Part shown: positions 8,857-18,883 of the stretch, in pieces
Position numbering within the stretch: position 1 is the first letter of the stretch
How the letters are laid out: every line of letters begins with the position of its first letter
Assembly: GCA_040880285.1 (NCBI GenBank)
Contig: JBBDIT010000014.1
Location: 108,770 to 172,769, forward strand
Direction: 5' to 3'
From: JANQJA01 sp040880285
GTDB taxonomy: Bacteria; Pseudomonadota; Gammaproteobacteria; Pseudomonadales; Azotimanducaceae
Length of the DNA stretch: 64,000 nucleotides
Notes under the pieces: model-generated
What the model was told of the DNA's origin: nothing
The model's database searches: none
Seen by the model: the letters and a program-made list of their open reading frames with translations, nothing else
Program-made: the position numbers and the translations under genes

Positions 8857-11394
8857 ATGCAAAAAGGATTCTTCATATTCGTACTTTTTCTCATCGCTTC
8901 GGTATCCGCCAACTCCATGGAACTGAAGGACAATCTTGAAGTTCGCGTGCCTGCTTATATGCCCGCGGAACTGAGATCACAGGTTACAGACTTGCAACAT
9001 GCAGTCATCAAGTCACCTACCAGAACTGCAGAACAAATACCGCCGAGGGCCCGGATATTATGGCAATGGGCGAATGCCTACTCCTTAACTGGCCGGCCAC
9101 TTCATCCGGAATTCACTTCGACGATGGTGCGGATGATAAATGGTCCACTTCCACCCAGGCTGGTAGAATCCTATGGCCCAACGCTGGACTGGTTCATTCG
9201 GGAGTTCTCATTCCGCGATGCCAACCCAGACGGAATCGGGTATCTGACCAGTGATCATCTTGGACCCTTTTCCGCCAATGGTTATGCAGAGCTGCGGCAG
9301 ACTTACACGGTTGGTTCTGAACCCATACGAAAAGGCGGCGGTTTATTGGTGGCAACCCGAATGTATGGCGGGCCCTTTGTCATTCAAACTGAGGACCCAA
9401 CTGGCGACGGATATCTTACTGTAACGACGAACAATCCGGAGGTGGAGTTTGAGATCTCCAACCTTATGGTTTCCGGCATGTTCTCAGGCCAACTGGGTGG
9501 TACCAACCCAAGACCTTTCTTCAAGGTCAAGAAGGGGACTTTGAATAGCGGTGATCAAGTCTCCATCACGGCAGGCGACAGGAGATATGGCAGCAAGGGT
9601 GTAAAACTGCCTTCTCAGTCCAGTTCAGCAATGCGAGTTCGAGTGTTTATTTCGCTGGAAGACGAGAATCAGCTATTTTCCATGAACGAGTTGCCATTCT
9701 TTTCCCAGGGACTTGAAACAGCAAACGTTCGTGGCTTCGGCCCTTCTGTCGCCGCCGTGGGTGAGATGGCCCTACTGTCCATCCGCAGTGAAGATACCTT
9801 TCGCAATCGGGCGACCAGCGGCTTTCGCCCTTACAACATTTACGATGGCGACAAACTGATTCATCGAATTGGCGATACTTCCAGGCCTTACCATGAATTC
9901 AACTATCGTTTTGAGAACCCGGGCACTTACTATCTGACCGTGCGTTCCAACGACGGCGCTTTTGAGGGCGAATTCAACCCTATCCTGGTTGAAAATAAAC
10001 CTGCTCAGCGGATCTACTGGGGCGAAACCCACGGCCATACCGGCTTTGCTGAAGGTGCCGGTACGGTGGAAAACTTCTTCCGCTTTGGTCGTGAAGATGC
10101 CCGCCTTGATTTTCTCACCCTATCCGAACACGATATCTGGTTGGACGATTACGAGTTTGAAGTCCTGCGCAAAGAAGTGAAGGAGTACTTTGACTCTGAC
10201 AGGTACCTCACTTACCTTGGCTATGAGTGGACGGCACCCCCCGAGAATGGCGGGCATCACAATGTGCTGTTCCGCACGTGGGAAGGAGTCAGGCGTGTTG
10301 AACGCCAGCGAGCACCGGAATTGACTCACTTGCACCAAATGCTTAAGGAAGAAAATCGACCCGCAGATGTGCTTGTGATTCCCCATGCCCATAACCCGGG
10401 CCGCTGGTGGCAGAGTGATAGCGAAGTAGAAGCACTCGTGGAGATTGTGTCGAACCACGGGACTTTCGAGTGGTTGGGACGCGCATTTCTGGCATCAGGA
10501 TATCACCTTGGCTTTATCGGTGGCTCCGATGACCATATTGGGCACCCGGGCTTGCGACCACTCAGCAATGCCGGTTCTGGCCCTGACAACTTTGGCGGCA
10601 TGGCTGCAGTCTTGAGCGAATCCCTTGATCGCGATCTGGTTTTCGATGCCATGAAGGCACGGCAGACCTATGCGACCAACGGTCAAAAGATCATCCTGCA
10701 AGCCAAGACCAATGGATCTGAAATGGGGCGAGAGATCGCACTTGCACGCCGGGTCGAGATTCTGGGGCGTACGATTGGTACAGCACCGGTAACCTATGTC
10801 GATTTGATCAAGAATGGTGAATTGATGAAGCGCCTGGACTTTATGCAATCTGCCAATCGCAATAGTGGCCTGGTTGAAGTCCGCTTCTATTCGGAGAGCG
10901 ACCCACATGAGAGAAACGTGCACTCAAGAGGAGCACGTCCCTGGCAGGGTAACCTGACTGTCGAAGGTGCCCGTATTCTGGCCGTCAAAACACCCAATGT
11001 GGAGAACGTATATACAGAAAGTGCTCGGGTTAATGAAAGCGACCCAGGCAAGGTTGATTTCTTCATGCGTACAAGGGGTGCTTACAGAAGCATTGTTCTG
11101 CAGTTAGCAGATGTCACTCGTGGCGCAACAATTTCAATTGAGGCAACTACCCGAAGGGAAAACGTGAGCCAGAAAATTGATATTGGCAGGATGTCCGGAG
11201 ATCCCCATCGAATCTCCGCGCCTGAGGACAAGTTCAATGATGAGGTGGTCGTTCGATGGATCAAGGCACCGACCAAACGGGAGCGGGAGTTCCGCTTCGA
11301 GGATACTGAAGCAAAATCCAGCGATACCTGGTATGTCCGCGTGATTCAGGAAAATGGTGGAATGGCCTGGTCAAGCCCGGTCAGGATGCAATAA
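8857..11394 (+). CDS. Secreted DUF3604 protein (PHP-like metal-binding fold)
   Basis: An 845-residue protein with a signal peptide (MQKGFFIFVLFLIASVSA). The DUF3604 hallmark begins near residue 386: RIYWGETHGHTGFAEG, followed by DFLTLSEHDIWLDDYEF, LTYLGYEWTAPPENGGHHN, VLVIPHAHNPGRWW and GFIGGSDDHIGHPG. These clustered His, Asp and Glu residues resemble the metal site of PHP phosphoesterases. The N-terminal ~380 residues form beta-rich domains of unknown role. It is probably periplasmic or cell-surface. The ATG has an AGGAAA site. The substrate is not known, and the neighbours (thiolase, TonB receptor) only loosely suggest a role in uptake or processing of an organic nutrient. Confidence 0.85.
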   Translation: MQKGFFIFVLFLIASVSANSMELKDNLEVRVPAYMPAELRSQVTDLQHAVIKSPTRTAEQIPPRARILWQWANAYSLTGRPLHPEFTSTMVRMINGPLPPRLVESYGPTLDWFIREFSFRDANPDGIGYLTSDHLGPFSANGYAELRQTYTVGSEPIRKGGGLLVATRMYGGPFVIQTEDPTGDGYLTVTTNNPEVEFEISNLMVSGMFSGQLGGTNPRPFFKVKKGTLNSGDQVSITAGDRRYGSKGVKLPSQSSSAMRVRVFISLEDENQLFSMNELPFFSQGLETANVRGFGPSVAAVGEMALLSIRSEDTFRNRATSGFRPYNIYDGDKLIHRIGDTSRPYHEFNYRFENPGTYYLTVRSNDGAFEGEFNPILVENKPAQRIYWGETHGHTGFAEGAGTVENFFRFGREDARLDFLTLSEHDIWLDDYEFEVLRKEVKEYFDSDRYLTYLGYEWTAPPENGGHHNVLFRTWEGVRRVERQRAPELTHLHQMLKEENRPADVLVIPHAHNPGRWWQSDSEVEALVEIVSNHGTFEWLGRAFLASGYHLGFIGGSDDHIGHPGLRPLSNAGSGPDNFGGMAAVLSESLDRDLVFDAMKARQTYATNGQKIILQAKTNGSEMGREIALARRVEILGRTIGTAPVTYVDLIKNGELMKRLDFMQSANRNSGLVEVRFYSESDPHERNVHSRGARPWQGNLTVEGARILAVKTPNVENVYTESARVNESDPGKVDFFMRTRGAYRSIVLQLADVTRGATISIEATTRRENVSQKIDIGRMSGDPHRISAPEDKFNDEVVVRWIKAPTKREREFRFEDTEAKSSDTWYVRVIQENGGMAWSSPVRMQ

Positions 11395-11398
11395 TCCG

Positions 11399-11710
11399 GG
11401 CGGCGACACACTCTATGAGTTGCTTCCCACGCGTTCTGCCGCCGACTGGGATCGAGTCACGACTTTCAAGCACTGGACGGTGAACAAGGTGGTCGACCAT
11501 GTTCACGTTGGTGACACCAATTCGACCCTGACCCGCGCGTACTCGGATGGTTTCAGCGTGTGGAGTTACGTCAGGCACATACTGGGAATGGGACGACCCA
11601 AGCGACGACAACCACGTCAAAGGAGACGCGGTTGAGTTTTGCCATCTCGTTACCCGGGGTTGGAACAATGAAGTCGTCTCGCTTGATGTGAAGAGTGAGC
11701 CAGCTTGTCA
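11399..11710 (+). pseudogene. Remnant of a TIGR03084/maleylpyruvate-isomerase-like (DinB-fold) gene
   Basis: Directly after the DUF3604 stop, one frame reads LYELLPTRSAADWDRVT, WTVNKVVDHVHVGD and a short tail. This matches the N-terminal metal-binding helix bundle of TIGR03084/MDMPI-type proteins, where the conserved histidine lies in V-x-H-x-H. After about 11580 a different frame reads WDDPSDDNHVKGDAVEFCH then LVTRGWN, matching the later V-D-F-C-x-V-V-T segment of the same family. The start codon region is missing and the middle is deleted, so this is a decayed fragment. Confidence 0.5.
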
Positions 11711-11871
11711 ATGAATGATTTCGCCGTGACTCCAATATGGTATCCGGTGCTATCAGCATAGCCTCCTTAATCTTTAGGAAAAACGTCCTATAGAGAGCTT
11801 ATTGTAATCTTATTTCAACTATGATTGTATCCGGAAACATAAACTTCCATCCTAATCTGGAGGCAACCAAG

Positions 11872-13167
11872 ATGAAGTCGAGAAATGTTGTTATTGTTGA
11901 TGGCGCCCGCTCACCCTTTGCACGAGGAGGGCGTGGCAAGCTGGTCGCAACTCGACTGGATGATGTTGGCGCAAAAATCGTTCGCACTCTCCTGGATAAA
12001 CACTCGAAAGTGAAAGATACCATGATCGAGGACGTTGGCCTCGGCAATGTATCGGGCAAAGGCGAGTTCGTCGGTCTGTCGCGCGTGATTCGTATGGCCG
12101 GTCTGCCGATGGAAGTCACCTCATTTAACTCAAACAGACAATGTGGTTCATCAATGGAAACCCTGCACAGGATTGCGTCCGCCATTATGGTCGGGGCAAT
12201 CGATTGCGGTATGTCTCTGGGTATTGAGCGAATGGGCACCGCACTGGGTGGAGGAGGTGGTAATGCACCGGCCGGGCGGATATTTGGGGCCAGAGCATTA
12301 CAGCGCAACGACCTTCAGCGCAAAATGGCGAACGATCACGACCAATACTTCTCGGTGCCTTTCCCCGATCAGATTCTCGACGCACTACCAGGTTCCATGA
12401 CTCAATCTGCCCAGAATGTGGTAGATGCCTACGGCCTCACTCGAGAAGAACTCGACGCCTTCTCTGCAAATAGTCACCTGAAATCTCAAGCTGCGATAGA
12501 CAAGGGCATTTACAAGGATGAGATCATACCGCTGGAAGTCGAGGAACCGGTGTTCGACGCAGAAAGGAACTGGGTCGAAGAAGAAACAGGAACAATAGTC
12601 CCGTTTGAGAATGATGAATGCGTCAGGCCTGACTCCACTCCCGAGACGTTGGCCGCACTGGGCCCTGTCAAAGGAATAAAGAGCCACGTTGGCAATGAGG
12701 TCGTAATTACCGCCGGTAATTCCTGTCCGACCAATGATGGCGTCTCCGCAGCATTGCTCATGTCTGAGGAAATGGCTTTGGCGCTTGGTCTCACGCCCCT
12801 TGCGCGCATTATCGGTATAGGTGTCGGTGGCGTTAAACCCCAAGTCATGGGTCTCGGCCCCATAGTGTCGACGAAAAAAGCACTCAAAATGGCCGGCATT
12901 GAAGCCTCGCAAATTCAGCGCACCGAGTTCAATGAAGCATTTGCCAGCCAAGCCATTGCCTGCATCCGTGATATTGGCCTGACTCCCGAGGAAGTGAACG
13001 TCAACGGCGGCTCAATCGCCATAGGCCATCCTTTGGGAGCAACAGGTACCCGGCTGGTCTTGACGGTGGCCAAAGAGTTGCGTCGCAGCGGCACACGCTA
13101 TGGTTTGGCGTCCCAATGTATTGGTGCAGGCATGGGCATATCAACTATCATCGAGGCGCTGGACTGA
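11872..13167 (+). CDS. Thiolase, acetyl-CoA C-acyltransferase type
   Basis: A 431-residue thiolase that cleaves 3-ketoacyl-CoA to acetyl-CoA and a shortened acyl-CoA (or the reverse). The nucleophilic cysteine is Cys91 in NRQCGSSMETLH. The C-terminal catalytic histidine lies in GGSIAIGHPLGATGTR, and the second catalytic cysteine in QCIGAGMG. The frame is open from 11821, but a perfect GGAGG at 11859-11863 sits eight bases before ATG 11872, which gives the family-typical start MKSRNVVIVDGARSP. It is followed by a secreted esterase 49 bases downstream. The substrate range (straight-chain or degraded ring) cannot be decided from sequence. Confidence 0.92.
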   Translation: MKSRNVVIVDGARSPFARGGRGKLVATRLDDVGAKIVRTLLDKHSKVKDTMIEDVGLGNVSGKGEFVGLSRVIRMAGLPMEVTSFNSNRQCGSSMETLHRIASAIMVGAIDCGMSLGIERMGTALGGGGGNAPAGRIFGARALQRNDLQRKMANDHDQYFSVPFPDQILDALPGSMTQSAQNVVDAYGLTREELDAFSANSHLKSQAAIDKGIYKDEIIPLEVEEPVFDAERNWVEEETGTIVPFENDECVRPDSTPETLAALGPVKGIKSHVGNEVVITAGNSCPTNDGVSAALLMSEEMALALGLTPLARIIGIGVGGVKPQVMGLGPIVSTKKALKMAGIEASQIQRTEFNEAFASQAIACIRDIGLTPEEVNVNGGSIAIGHPLGATGTRLVLTVAKELRRSGTRYGLASQCIGAGMGISTIIEALD

Positions 13168-13216
13168 AGGTCTGAGCCATAATCAGGATCGCAGTAGCAG
13201 GAGTCACAACTAAAGG

Positions 13217-14215
13217 ATGACGCAGGAAACCATGAATCGCCTGAATTCTTTCATCTCAAAATGTCCTCCGCTCTTGTTGTTTCTAACACTATTGGAACCC
13301 TGGAGTTATACTATGGCAAGCCAGGTCATCAAGGCCGAAGTGATTTCGACTATCGTGCCAAGCCCCGTCGAATATGCCGTGATCGCGCCGGACGGCTTCG
13401 AGGAAATGAAGGATCTTCCGCTGATTCTGAACCTGCACGGTGGTCGCGGCAGTCGTGACCGCCTGGTCGACCAACAGCCGTTGTGGGATCGTCTCTGGGC
13501 TGACCAGAAAATTCCACCAGCAATCGTCGTCATGCCATCGGTTACTGCTCGCGGCTTCTACATGAACTTCAAGGACGGGAGTGAACTTTGGGAAGACTTC
13601 ATTACCGGTCCGTTCCTTGAGCATCTGCGTAAGAACTACCCGATATCGTCTGACCCCGAAGTAACATTTCTGACGGGTATCTCTATGGGTGGTATGGGAT
13701 CGCTACGCATGGCTTTTCGTTACCCGGAACGTTTTGGCGCGGTAGCTGCCCTGGAATCCGGCATTGAACCCATTCTTGCCTTTTCCGACATGCAGCCAAA
13801 GCATCGTTTCTGGCGGGGCGATGAACTGATGGAAAAGGCCTATGGCAAGCCCGTTGATGAGGCGTACTGGGCAGACAACAATCCTGCAACCATGGCGGTG
13901 AAGCATCGAGACAAAATTGTCGATAGCGGCCTGCAGATCTACATTGAAGCCGGCGACGAGGATCAGTTCTGGCTCTACGAAGGCACGGAGTTTTTGCACC
14001 AGATCCTGTGGAGCAATCGCATCAAGCACGAGTACCACCTGGTACGTGGTGGTGATCATGTAGGTCCGTCCCTGGGACAACGGACAGAGGAAGCGATCAA
14101 GTTCCTGTTCCGTTCCTACAATCCGTGGCCAATAACACCACGCATGAAGGGTGTTGACCAGATGCTGGACCCGCTCAAAGCGACAATAACGGGCCGCGAT
14201 CACTACAACGAGTGA
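13217..14215 (+). CDS. Secreted alpha/beta-hydrolase esterase
   Basis: A 332-residue alpha/beta-hydrolase with an N-terminal hydrophobic segment (LLLFLTLL, then a likely cleavage near TMASQ). The oxyanion region is LNLHGGRGSRD and the nucleophile is Ser156 in GISMGGMGS. Candidate acid and base are in IEAGDEDQFW and VRGGDHVGPS near the C-terminus. The overall pattern resembles the esterase D/feruloyl-esterase group. Location is probably the periplasm. The next gene starts inside its stop codon (overlap of GTG with TGA), so the two products are made together. Start choice: ATG 13217 has AAAGG upstream; ATG 13232 is possible. Confidence 0.85.
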   Translation: MTQETMNRLNSFISKCPPLLLFLTLLEPWSYTMASQVIKAEVISTIVPSPVEYAVIAPDGFEEMKDLPLILNLHGGRGSRDRLVDQQPLWDRLWADQKIPPAIVVMPSVTARGFYMNFKDGSELWEDFITGPFLEHLRKNYPISSDPEVTFLTGISMGGMGSLRMAFRYPERFGAVAALESGIEPILAFSDMQPKHRFWRGDELMEKAYGKPVDEAYWADNNPATMAVKHRDKIVDSGLQIYIEAGDEDQFWLYEGTEFLHQILWSNRIKHEYHLVRGGDHVGPSLGQRTEEAIKFLFRSYNPWPITPRMKGVDQMLDPLKATITGRDHYNE

Positions 14216-15081
14216 GGGTCACAACCGTGGCTGACAAGCTGATGGATCCAGAGTACGCGGAATCGATGGCTGTCTCGGGCCTGCAGGAAGACACCACATT
14301 TTCATTTATCGTGAGGCTTGCACGCTTTCCGCTCAAGCGAAAGGCGACACTCTGGGTCTCTGCCTATATTGATGGCATTGACTACGCCGTGACAGACGAA
14401 GCACTGTCTCTCTCTCACGACCAGGCAACACCTATCGCCAAGCAGGAAGTAGAATTTGAGGCAAGCGGCGGTTCGCGCGCGGCGTTTCGCTCCTTTGACC
14501 GGCACTCCGCCAAAATGCACGGCGTGGTGTTCGCGGGTTCGAAAGCTCACAAGGGTGAGCACCCGGAGCCCGGTTCCGGCTCACTGCCAATTGTTATCGA
14601 AACCGCCTTCAAAGTGAGCCACACGCCAGCGAACGTACGTCCTGGTCGCATGGAAATGATGGGCCGGGTTGCAGGAACGATCATGCTGGGCGGTGATTCA
14701 TGGCAGTTCGATATGCCCGGCAAGTGGCACGAACAAGTGGGGCCCCGCCCCAATTTTGCGCCCGCTTTTACCTATCTTTTCGTGCAAGGCGAGGGTATCG
14801 GCATCATGACCAGCAAACATGCCCGCAGCGCCTTTGGCTACCTGTTAGCCAACGGAGAAACCATCGCGATCAATGACATGCAGATTGAACCCTATGGCAA
14901 CAACCCCCGGGCGTTTACCGTCACGCTGGAGTACGGCCACCAAATTAACGGCAACGCCCGTATCATTCGGGAAACCAGCGTACCCATCGAGGGCAAACGG
15001 AGACCAGGCGCAACGGTGATTGTGGACAGCGACATCGGCCGGATGGTTGGTGTATTAAACGACTGGAACCCCGACGCCTGA
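14212..15081 (+). CDS. Unrecognised protein coupled to the esterase
   Basis: Up to 289 residues. I do not recognise a family with confidence. The protein is beta-rich with alternating hydrophobic positions and has conserved-looking stretches FDMPGKWHEQVGPRP, FVQGEGIGIMTSK and AFTVTLEYGHQING. A lipocalin-like fold of the AttH/CrtC (hydroxyneurosporene synthase) type is a weak possibility. There is no signal peptide or membrane span. The frame begins with a GTG overlapping the TGA of the upstream esterase; GTG 14227 and ATG 14242 are alternative starts. Tight coupling implies it works on the same substrate as the esterase or protects its product. Confidence 0.7.
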   Translation: MRVTTVADKLMDPEYAESMAVSGLQEDTTFSFIVRLARFPLKRKATLWVSAYIDGIDYAVTDEALSLSHDQATPIAKQEVEFEASGGSRAAFRSFDRHSAKMHGVVFAGSKAHKGEHPEPGSGSLPIVIETAFKVSHTPANVRPGRMEMMGRVAGTIMLGGDSWQFDMPGKWHEQVGPRPNFAPAFTYLFVQGEGIGIMTSKHARSAFGYLLANGETIAINDMQIEPYGNNPRAFTVTLEYGHQINGNARIIRETSVPIEGKRRPGATVIVDSDIGRMVGVLNDWNPDA

Positions 15082-15323
15082 GCCCATCCTGGACTCAAGA
15101 TCAGTCATCTGTCCGAAAGGATATGACTAAGGAATACACGAGTTCTAAAGTTACCAATCATGCTTGACTGGTGCATGGACGATGGGCATTGCTATCGCCG
15201 CTGCATGCTTGTCCGGTTCCCTGCCATTGCCCTGTATGGACAGGTCCGTGCCAAGACCACTTGAGAGGGTGAGAGGGTGAGCGTCTGACGCAATGTGATT
15301 TGTGATTTGACTGGATCAGATTG

Positions 15324-15569
15324 CTACTCCTTGATTGTGTCAGCGACCTTGTCGTCGAAACCCGGACGCCCTTGCGCAACCATGGTCGCGATCGCGAGGC
15401 CCCAAAAGCCTTGGGTGCCGCTTGCAAGGTTGTTGGGCGTGTCAGCGGAGTGACCAGTTGCCTCTTCGCCGGTCCAATCCCCTCGCACCGGCGCTGCTAA
15501 GCTAGTAACAAGCAGCACCGGAATGAGTGAACGGCTGACGTGTTCGGCCAGCCGAGACCATCGCCTCAT
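15324..15569 (-). CDS. Small secreted protein translationally coupled to the TonB receptor
   Basis: An 81-residue protein whose ATG overlaps the stop of the TonB-dependent receptor in a TAATG arrangement (shared base at 15569), a strong sign of translational coupling. The N-terminus is basic (MRRWSRLAEHVSR) and is followed by a hydrophobic core SLIPVLLVTSLAAPVRG, giving a signal peptide and a mature part of about 50 residues. The mature part has no motif I recognise. It may be a periplasmic accessory of the receptor, or the truncated start of a once longer gene, since non-coding sequence follows its TAG stop. Confidence 0.6.
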   Translation of the reverse strand: MRRWSRLAEHVSRSLIPVLLVTSLAAPVRGDWTGEEATGHSADTPNNLASGTQGFWGLAIATMVAQGRPGFDDKVADTIKE

Positions 15570-18500
15570 TACAGGTCGTGGGACAGGCGCACCGTGTAGA
15601 TCTGCCTGAGTGGATTATCGAGGCTGATCTCCAGACCAGGGCGCTGGGGTATTGGATCTGCCTCGTAGCCAAACAAGTTCTGAACACCAACGCTCACCTG
15701 GGTATTTCCGTCGCGACCAAACAGATCCCTGAAGGTGTAGTTGTAGAAAACATCCCAATAGGTTGCAGAGTCAATCTCGCCCTCGGGGTTACCCGCGTGG
15801 AGCGAACCATCGAAGTTCCTGTCATCAACGCCACTGTGATAGCGGGCCGTCAACCGGGCGCGATGACTACCATAACGCCATGACACGGTGCCGTTGGCAC
15901 GCCAGTCAGGAATTGCAGGCCTTCCTTGGAAGTTTCGATGACCGGCTGCATTGACCCGGGGGGCTTCGACATCGTCCTGATACTCATACTTCAGCATGTG
16001 AGTGGCCTGCAAGCGCAGATCAAAAGATCCCCACTCACCACCAATGAATGGCAACGACGCGGCATCGAAACTGTAGCGTGCTTGCAAGTCAAGGGCGTGA
16101 ACCTCCTCGGATAGCAAATTCGTCCAGCCACCTGTGACTGTGTTGATAAAGCCGATGGGTTGGCCGCCAACAACATCCCGTGTGTAGGTCGGAGTTTCTT
16201 CCGACAGGATCCAGTCACTTCGGGCTTGAATTGCACAAGCCTCGGTGGGCGCTGCTCCACACTCGGCGGCATAGAACTCCCCGAACCGGATCTGCTCCAT
16301 GTTGGCGATAGCGGCTTGCAGCAACAGCGTGAGGACATTCTGGTAATCGATCTCTATGTAGTCAGCCTGTAATGACAGATCGCCGTCGAGCAAATGCAGC
16401 GTAAACCCGATGTTGTAAGTATCAGCAGTCTCCGGCAACAGATCGGGATTGCCACCTCGCACCTCCACAATCGGTGAGGTGGCCGGCAGCATATCGCCAG
16501 TTTCCTGATAGGAGCAGACATCTTCACCACCAACTGCAGGAATGATGATCGGGAATATCACCGCGCAGGTCGGATCTGTAGTCACCCTGGGGGCTTCGAT
16601 CCGATCTGTAAACAAACCAGTCAGCGTGGGCACGATGAATGCCTCACTCCATGTGGCTCGCAGCGACAACCAGTCTGTTGGTTGCATCAGCAGCCCGACC
16701 TTACCGACCGTCGAGTCAAACGACGAATCGGACGAACCACCCAAAAGATCCTCGGCGTCATTCTGGCTGTGCCGTGCAGCCAACTGCAGTTCAACCGGAC
16801 CTGACCAGTTGTAGTCCATCACGGGGATACGAAGCTCGGCGAACATATCAAGCGCTTCTACCTTGTAGTGGGTCTCATCTGTTTGGATACCATAGGTTGC
16901 CGTACCGGTTGACCGTAGCGCATTTGGCTGGGCGTTAATCTCCTCTCGGCGCATTTCAATACCGAAGGCAGCACCAACAAGTCCAGCGGGCAACTCGAAC
17001 AAATCGCCACTGGCCACCACATCAAAAATCTGGCTGGTTGAAACCGTACGGTCCTCATTGAACGCAAAGATCGAGTTCACTACATCGTCCGAGTTGTAAC
17101 CCGGATCCGTTGGGCTTGTTACCACTGGCTGGGGTACGCGGTTTACTACGTGGAACTGGCTGGTAGAGAATGGGTTGAACTGAACACAGTTCCCTGCTGC
17201 AACATCTGCAGGATTGACGCAATCAAACATCGACTGCAACTGCGGCGTGCTGAAGTTCGATACCGATCCAAACGCGATCGCATACTGTTCTTCGCGCCAG
17301 CCATAGATGGCAGTCGCATCCACAATCCATGAGGTGTCCGGAATATCAACCGAGATCCCCGTGGACAGGCGGAAGTTGTCTGAATAACGACGCCGCGGAA
17401 TCGAGCCATCCGCACGAACTGCATCGGGAAATCCCTGAATGTTCTTGCCGAAAGGTGTCCAGTTTCGCAGGACGACATCCTCATTGAAGGGGATACCACC
17501 GTCGACTGCATCCACCGCTGCGCTCGGGTTCGTGGGATCTGGTGCATTGGGCGCAAAGGCATTGGCAGCGAGTAAGACTGGTGCTCCAAAGACGCCTTGC
17601 AATGCAGGCGTGACTACACCGTCATAACCACGGTCGGGGAAACCATCGCCGCCTGCGCAATCGACAAAATTGCAATTGTCCTGGGCATAAAGCAGTTGTG
17701 ATGTTGCCGAGCTCACGGGGTCACGAAAGGCACCCACAGCAGTGGTATTGCTGTAGGCCCGGTATGGGTTACCCGGCAGGTCGCCGGGCACAAAGAAAGG
17801 CGAATTCGCCACCAGCGGCGCAGGGCTGTTACGGGTTTCCACTTCGGTGCGACCGAAAACCAGATCCGCGTGCAGGGTGATGTCATCGTTGAACTGGAAC
17901 TCATAACGCGTATAGGCGAGGAGCGTGTCGAGTTCGCCGTTCCAGTCACTGTAGTCGATGATGCTCGGCCGACAATTTAACCTCGTCGGTGTCGGGACAC
18001 CCCATCGTCGGTAACCGATTGCAGAGGGATCATCGCCCGGGTCCATAAAGTCAAAGCCGCAACCCGGGTCAACCAGGCCGTTGGGGTTCACCAGGTTGGC
18101 GTTGGTTACCGTGCCCGCCGCGTTGCGGCGTGGCACGAAGGCGGATCCGGGAAAGCCTGTAGCACGAAAACCAAAAGCACTTCCAGATTGGGACTCCATG
18201 TACTTAGGCGTATCACGATGCGCCAGGCCCTCACGTTGCCGATATTCCATGGCGAACAAAAAGTTGCTGCGTTCCGCGTCGATGCCAGTGAGTAAAGATA
18301 GTTTGTAATCTGGTGCGGATGCGTGCCATTGATCACGACGTTCGATCTCTAGCTTAACGCCATCAAAAGACTTGTAGGGAATATAGTTAACCACACCAGC
18401 GACGGCGTCGGTACCATATAGCGCTGAGGCACCATCCATCAGTACTTCAATCCGCTGTATCGCAATGCGTGGATAGATAAAATTGGCATCTCCAAACACA

Positions 18501-18883
18501 ATCCGGTGGCCATCCATCAATGACATCGTGGCACGCGGCCCCAGGCCACGCAGGTTTGGTGTTGCGACGGCGCCCTGGTCCGAAGGACCACCGACACCAC
18601 GACCACCGGTGCCCACACCAAGCACTTCAGTACCATAGTTCTGGGGCATATTGAAAATGATGTCACCCAGATTCGTGGTGGCCGAGGCCTCGATGTCAAA
18701 TGCATTGATGACCTGGAGAGGTGATGGCGTGTCGAAGTTGTCCCGGCGAATATAACTACCAGTCACCCGAATTTCCTCAATCTGGGCTTCTTGTTCTTCT
18801 GCTTGCGTGAGACTGGCAAGTCCACTTGCGGTACACAGTACCACTACACATGCAAACGTCCTGCCCTGCTTTATATTGGCCAT
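15569..18883 (-). CDS. TonB-dependent outer-membrane receptor
   Basis: A 1104-residue TonB-dependent receptor that imports a large or scarce substrate across the outer membrane with energy from TonB. After the signal peptide (to about ASLTQAEE), a TonB-box-like EEIRVTGSYI is followed by the plug domain (PQNYGTEVLG, NLRGLGPRATMSLMDGH, IQRIEVLMDGASALYGTDA) and a 22-strand barrel ending in an aromatic-poor VRLSHDL. Long extracellular inserts with many D-P-x-x-P stretches match the Caulobacter/marine type that takes up complex organic compounds. The frame is open to 18970, but ATG 18883 has a GGGAGGG site and begins the signal peptide, so it is the start. Confidence 0.93.
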   Translation of the reverse strand: MANIKQGRTFACVVVLCTASGLASLTQAEEQEAQIEEIRVTGSYIRRDNFDTPSPLQVINAFDIEASATTNLGDIIFNMPQNYGTEVLGVGTGGRGVGGPSDQGAVATPNLRGLGPRATMSLMDGHRIVFGDANFIYPRIAIQRIEVLMDGASALYGTDAVAGVVNYIPYKSFDGVKLEIERRDQWHASAPDYKLSLLTGIDAERSNFLFAMEYRQREGLAHRDTPKYMESQSGSAFGFRATGFPGSAFVPRRNAAGTVTNANLVNPNGLVDPGCGFDFMDPGDDPSAIGYRRWGVPTPTRLNCRPSIIDYSDWNGELDTLLAYTRYEFQFNDDITLHADLVFGRTEVETRNSPAPLVANSPFFVPGDLPGNPYRAYSNTTAVGAFRDPVSSATSQLLYAQDNCNFVDCAGGDGFPDRGYDGVVTPALQGVFGAPVLLAANAFAPNAPDPTNPSAAVDAVDGGIPFNEDVVLRNWTPFGKNIQGFPDAVRADGSIPRRRYSDNFRLSTGISVDIPDTSWIVDATAIYGWREEQYAIAFGSVSNFSTPQLQSMFDCVNPADVAAGNCVQFNPFSTSQFHVVNRVPQPVVTSPTDPGYNSDDVVNSIFAFNEDRTVSTSQIFDVVASGDLFELPAGLVGAAFGIEMRREEINAQPNALRSTGTATYGIQTDETHYKVEALDMFAELRIPVMDYNWSGPVELQLAARHSQNDAEDLLGGSSDSSFDSTVGKVGLLMQPTDWLSLRATWSEAFIVPTLTGLFTDRIEAPRVTTDPTCAVIFPIIIPAVGGEDVCSYQETGDMLPATSPIVEVRGGNPDLLPETADTYNIGFTLHLLDGDLSLQADYIEIDYQNVLTLLLQAAIANMEQIRFGEFYAAECGAAPTEACAIQARSDWILSEETPTYTRDVVGGQPIGFINTVTGGWTNLLSEEVHALDLQARYSFDAASLPFIGGEWGSFDLRLQATHMLKYEYQDDVEAPRVNAAGHRNFQGRPAIPDWRANGTVSWRYGSHRARLTARYHSGVDDRNFDGSLHAGNPEGEIDSATYWDVFYNYTFRDLFGRDGNTQVSVGVQNLFGYEADPIPQRPGLEISLDNPLRQIYTVRLSHDL

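Noticed and set aside
15264..15283. Short direct repeat GAGAGGGTGAGAGGGTGAG
   Set aside because: Two partial copies of nine bases only, with no sign of function.
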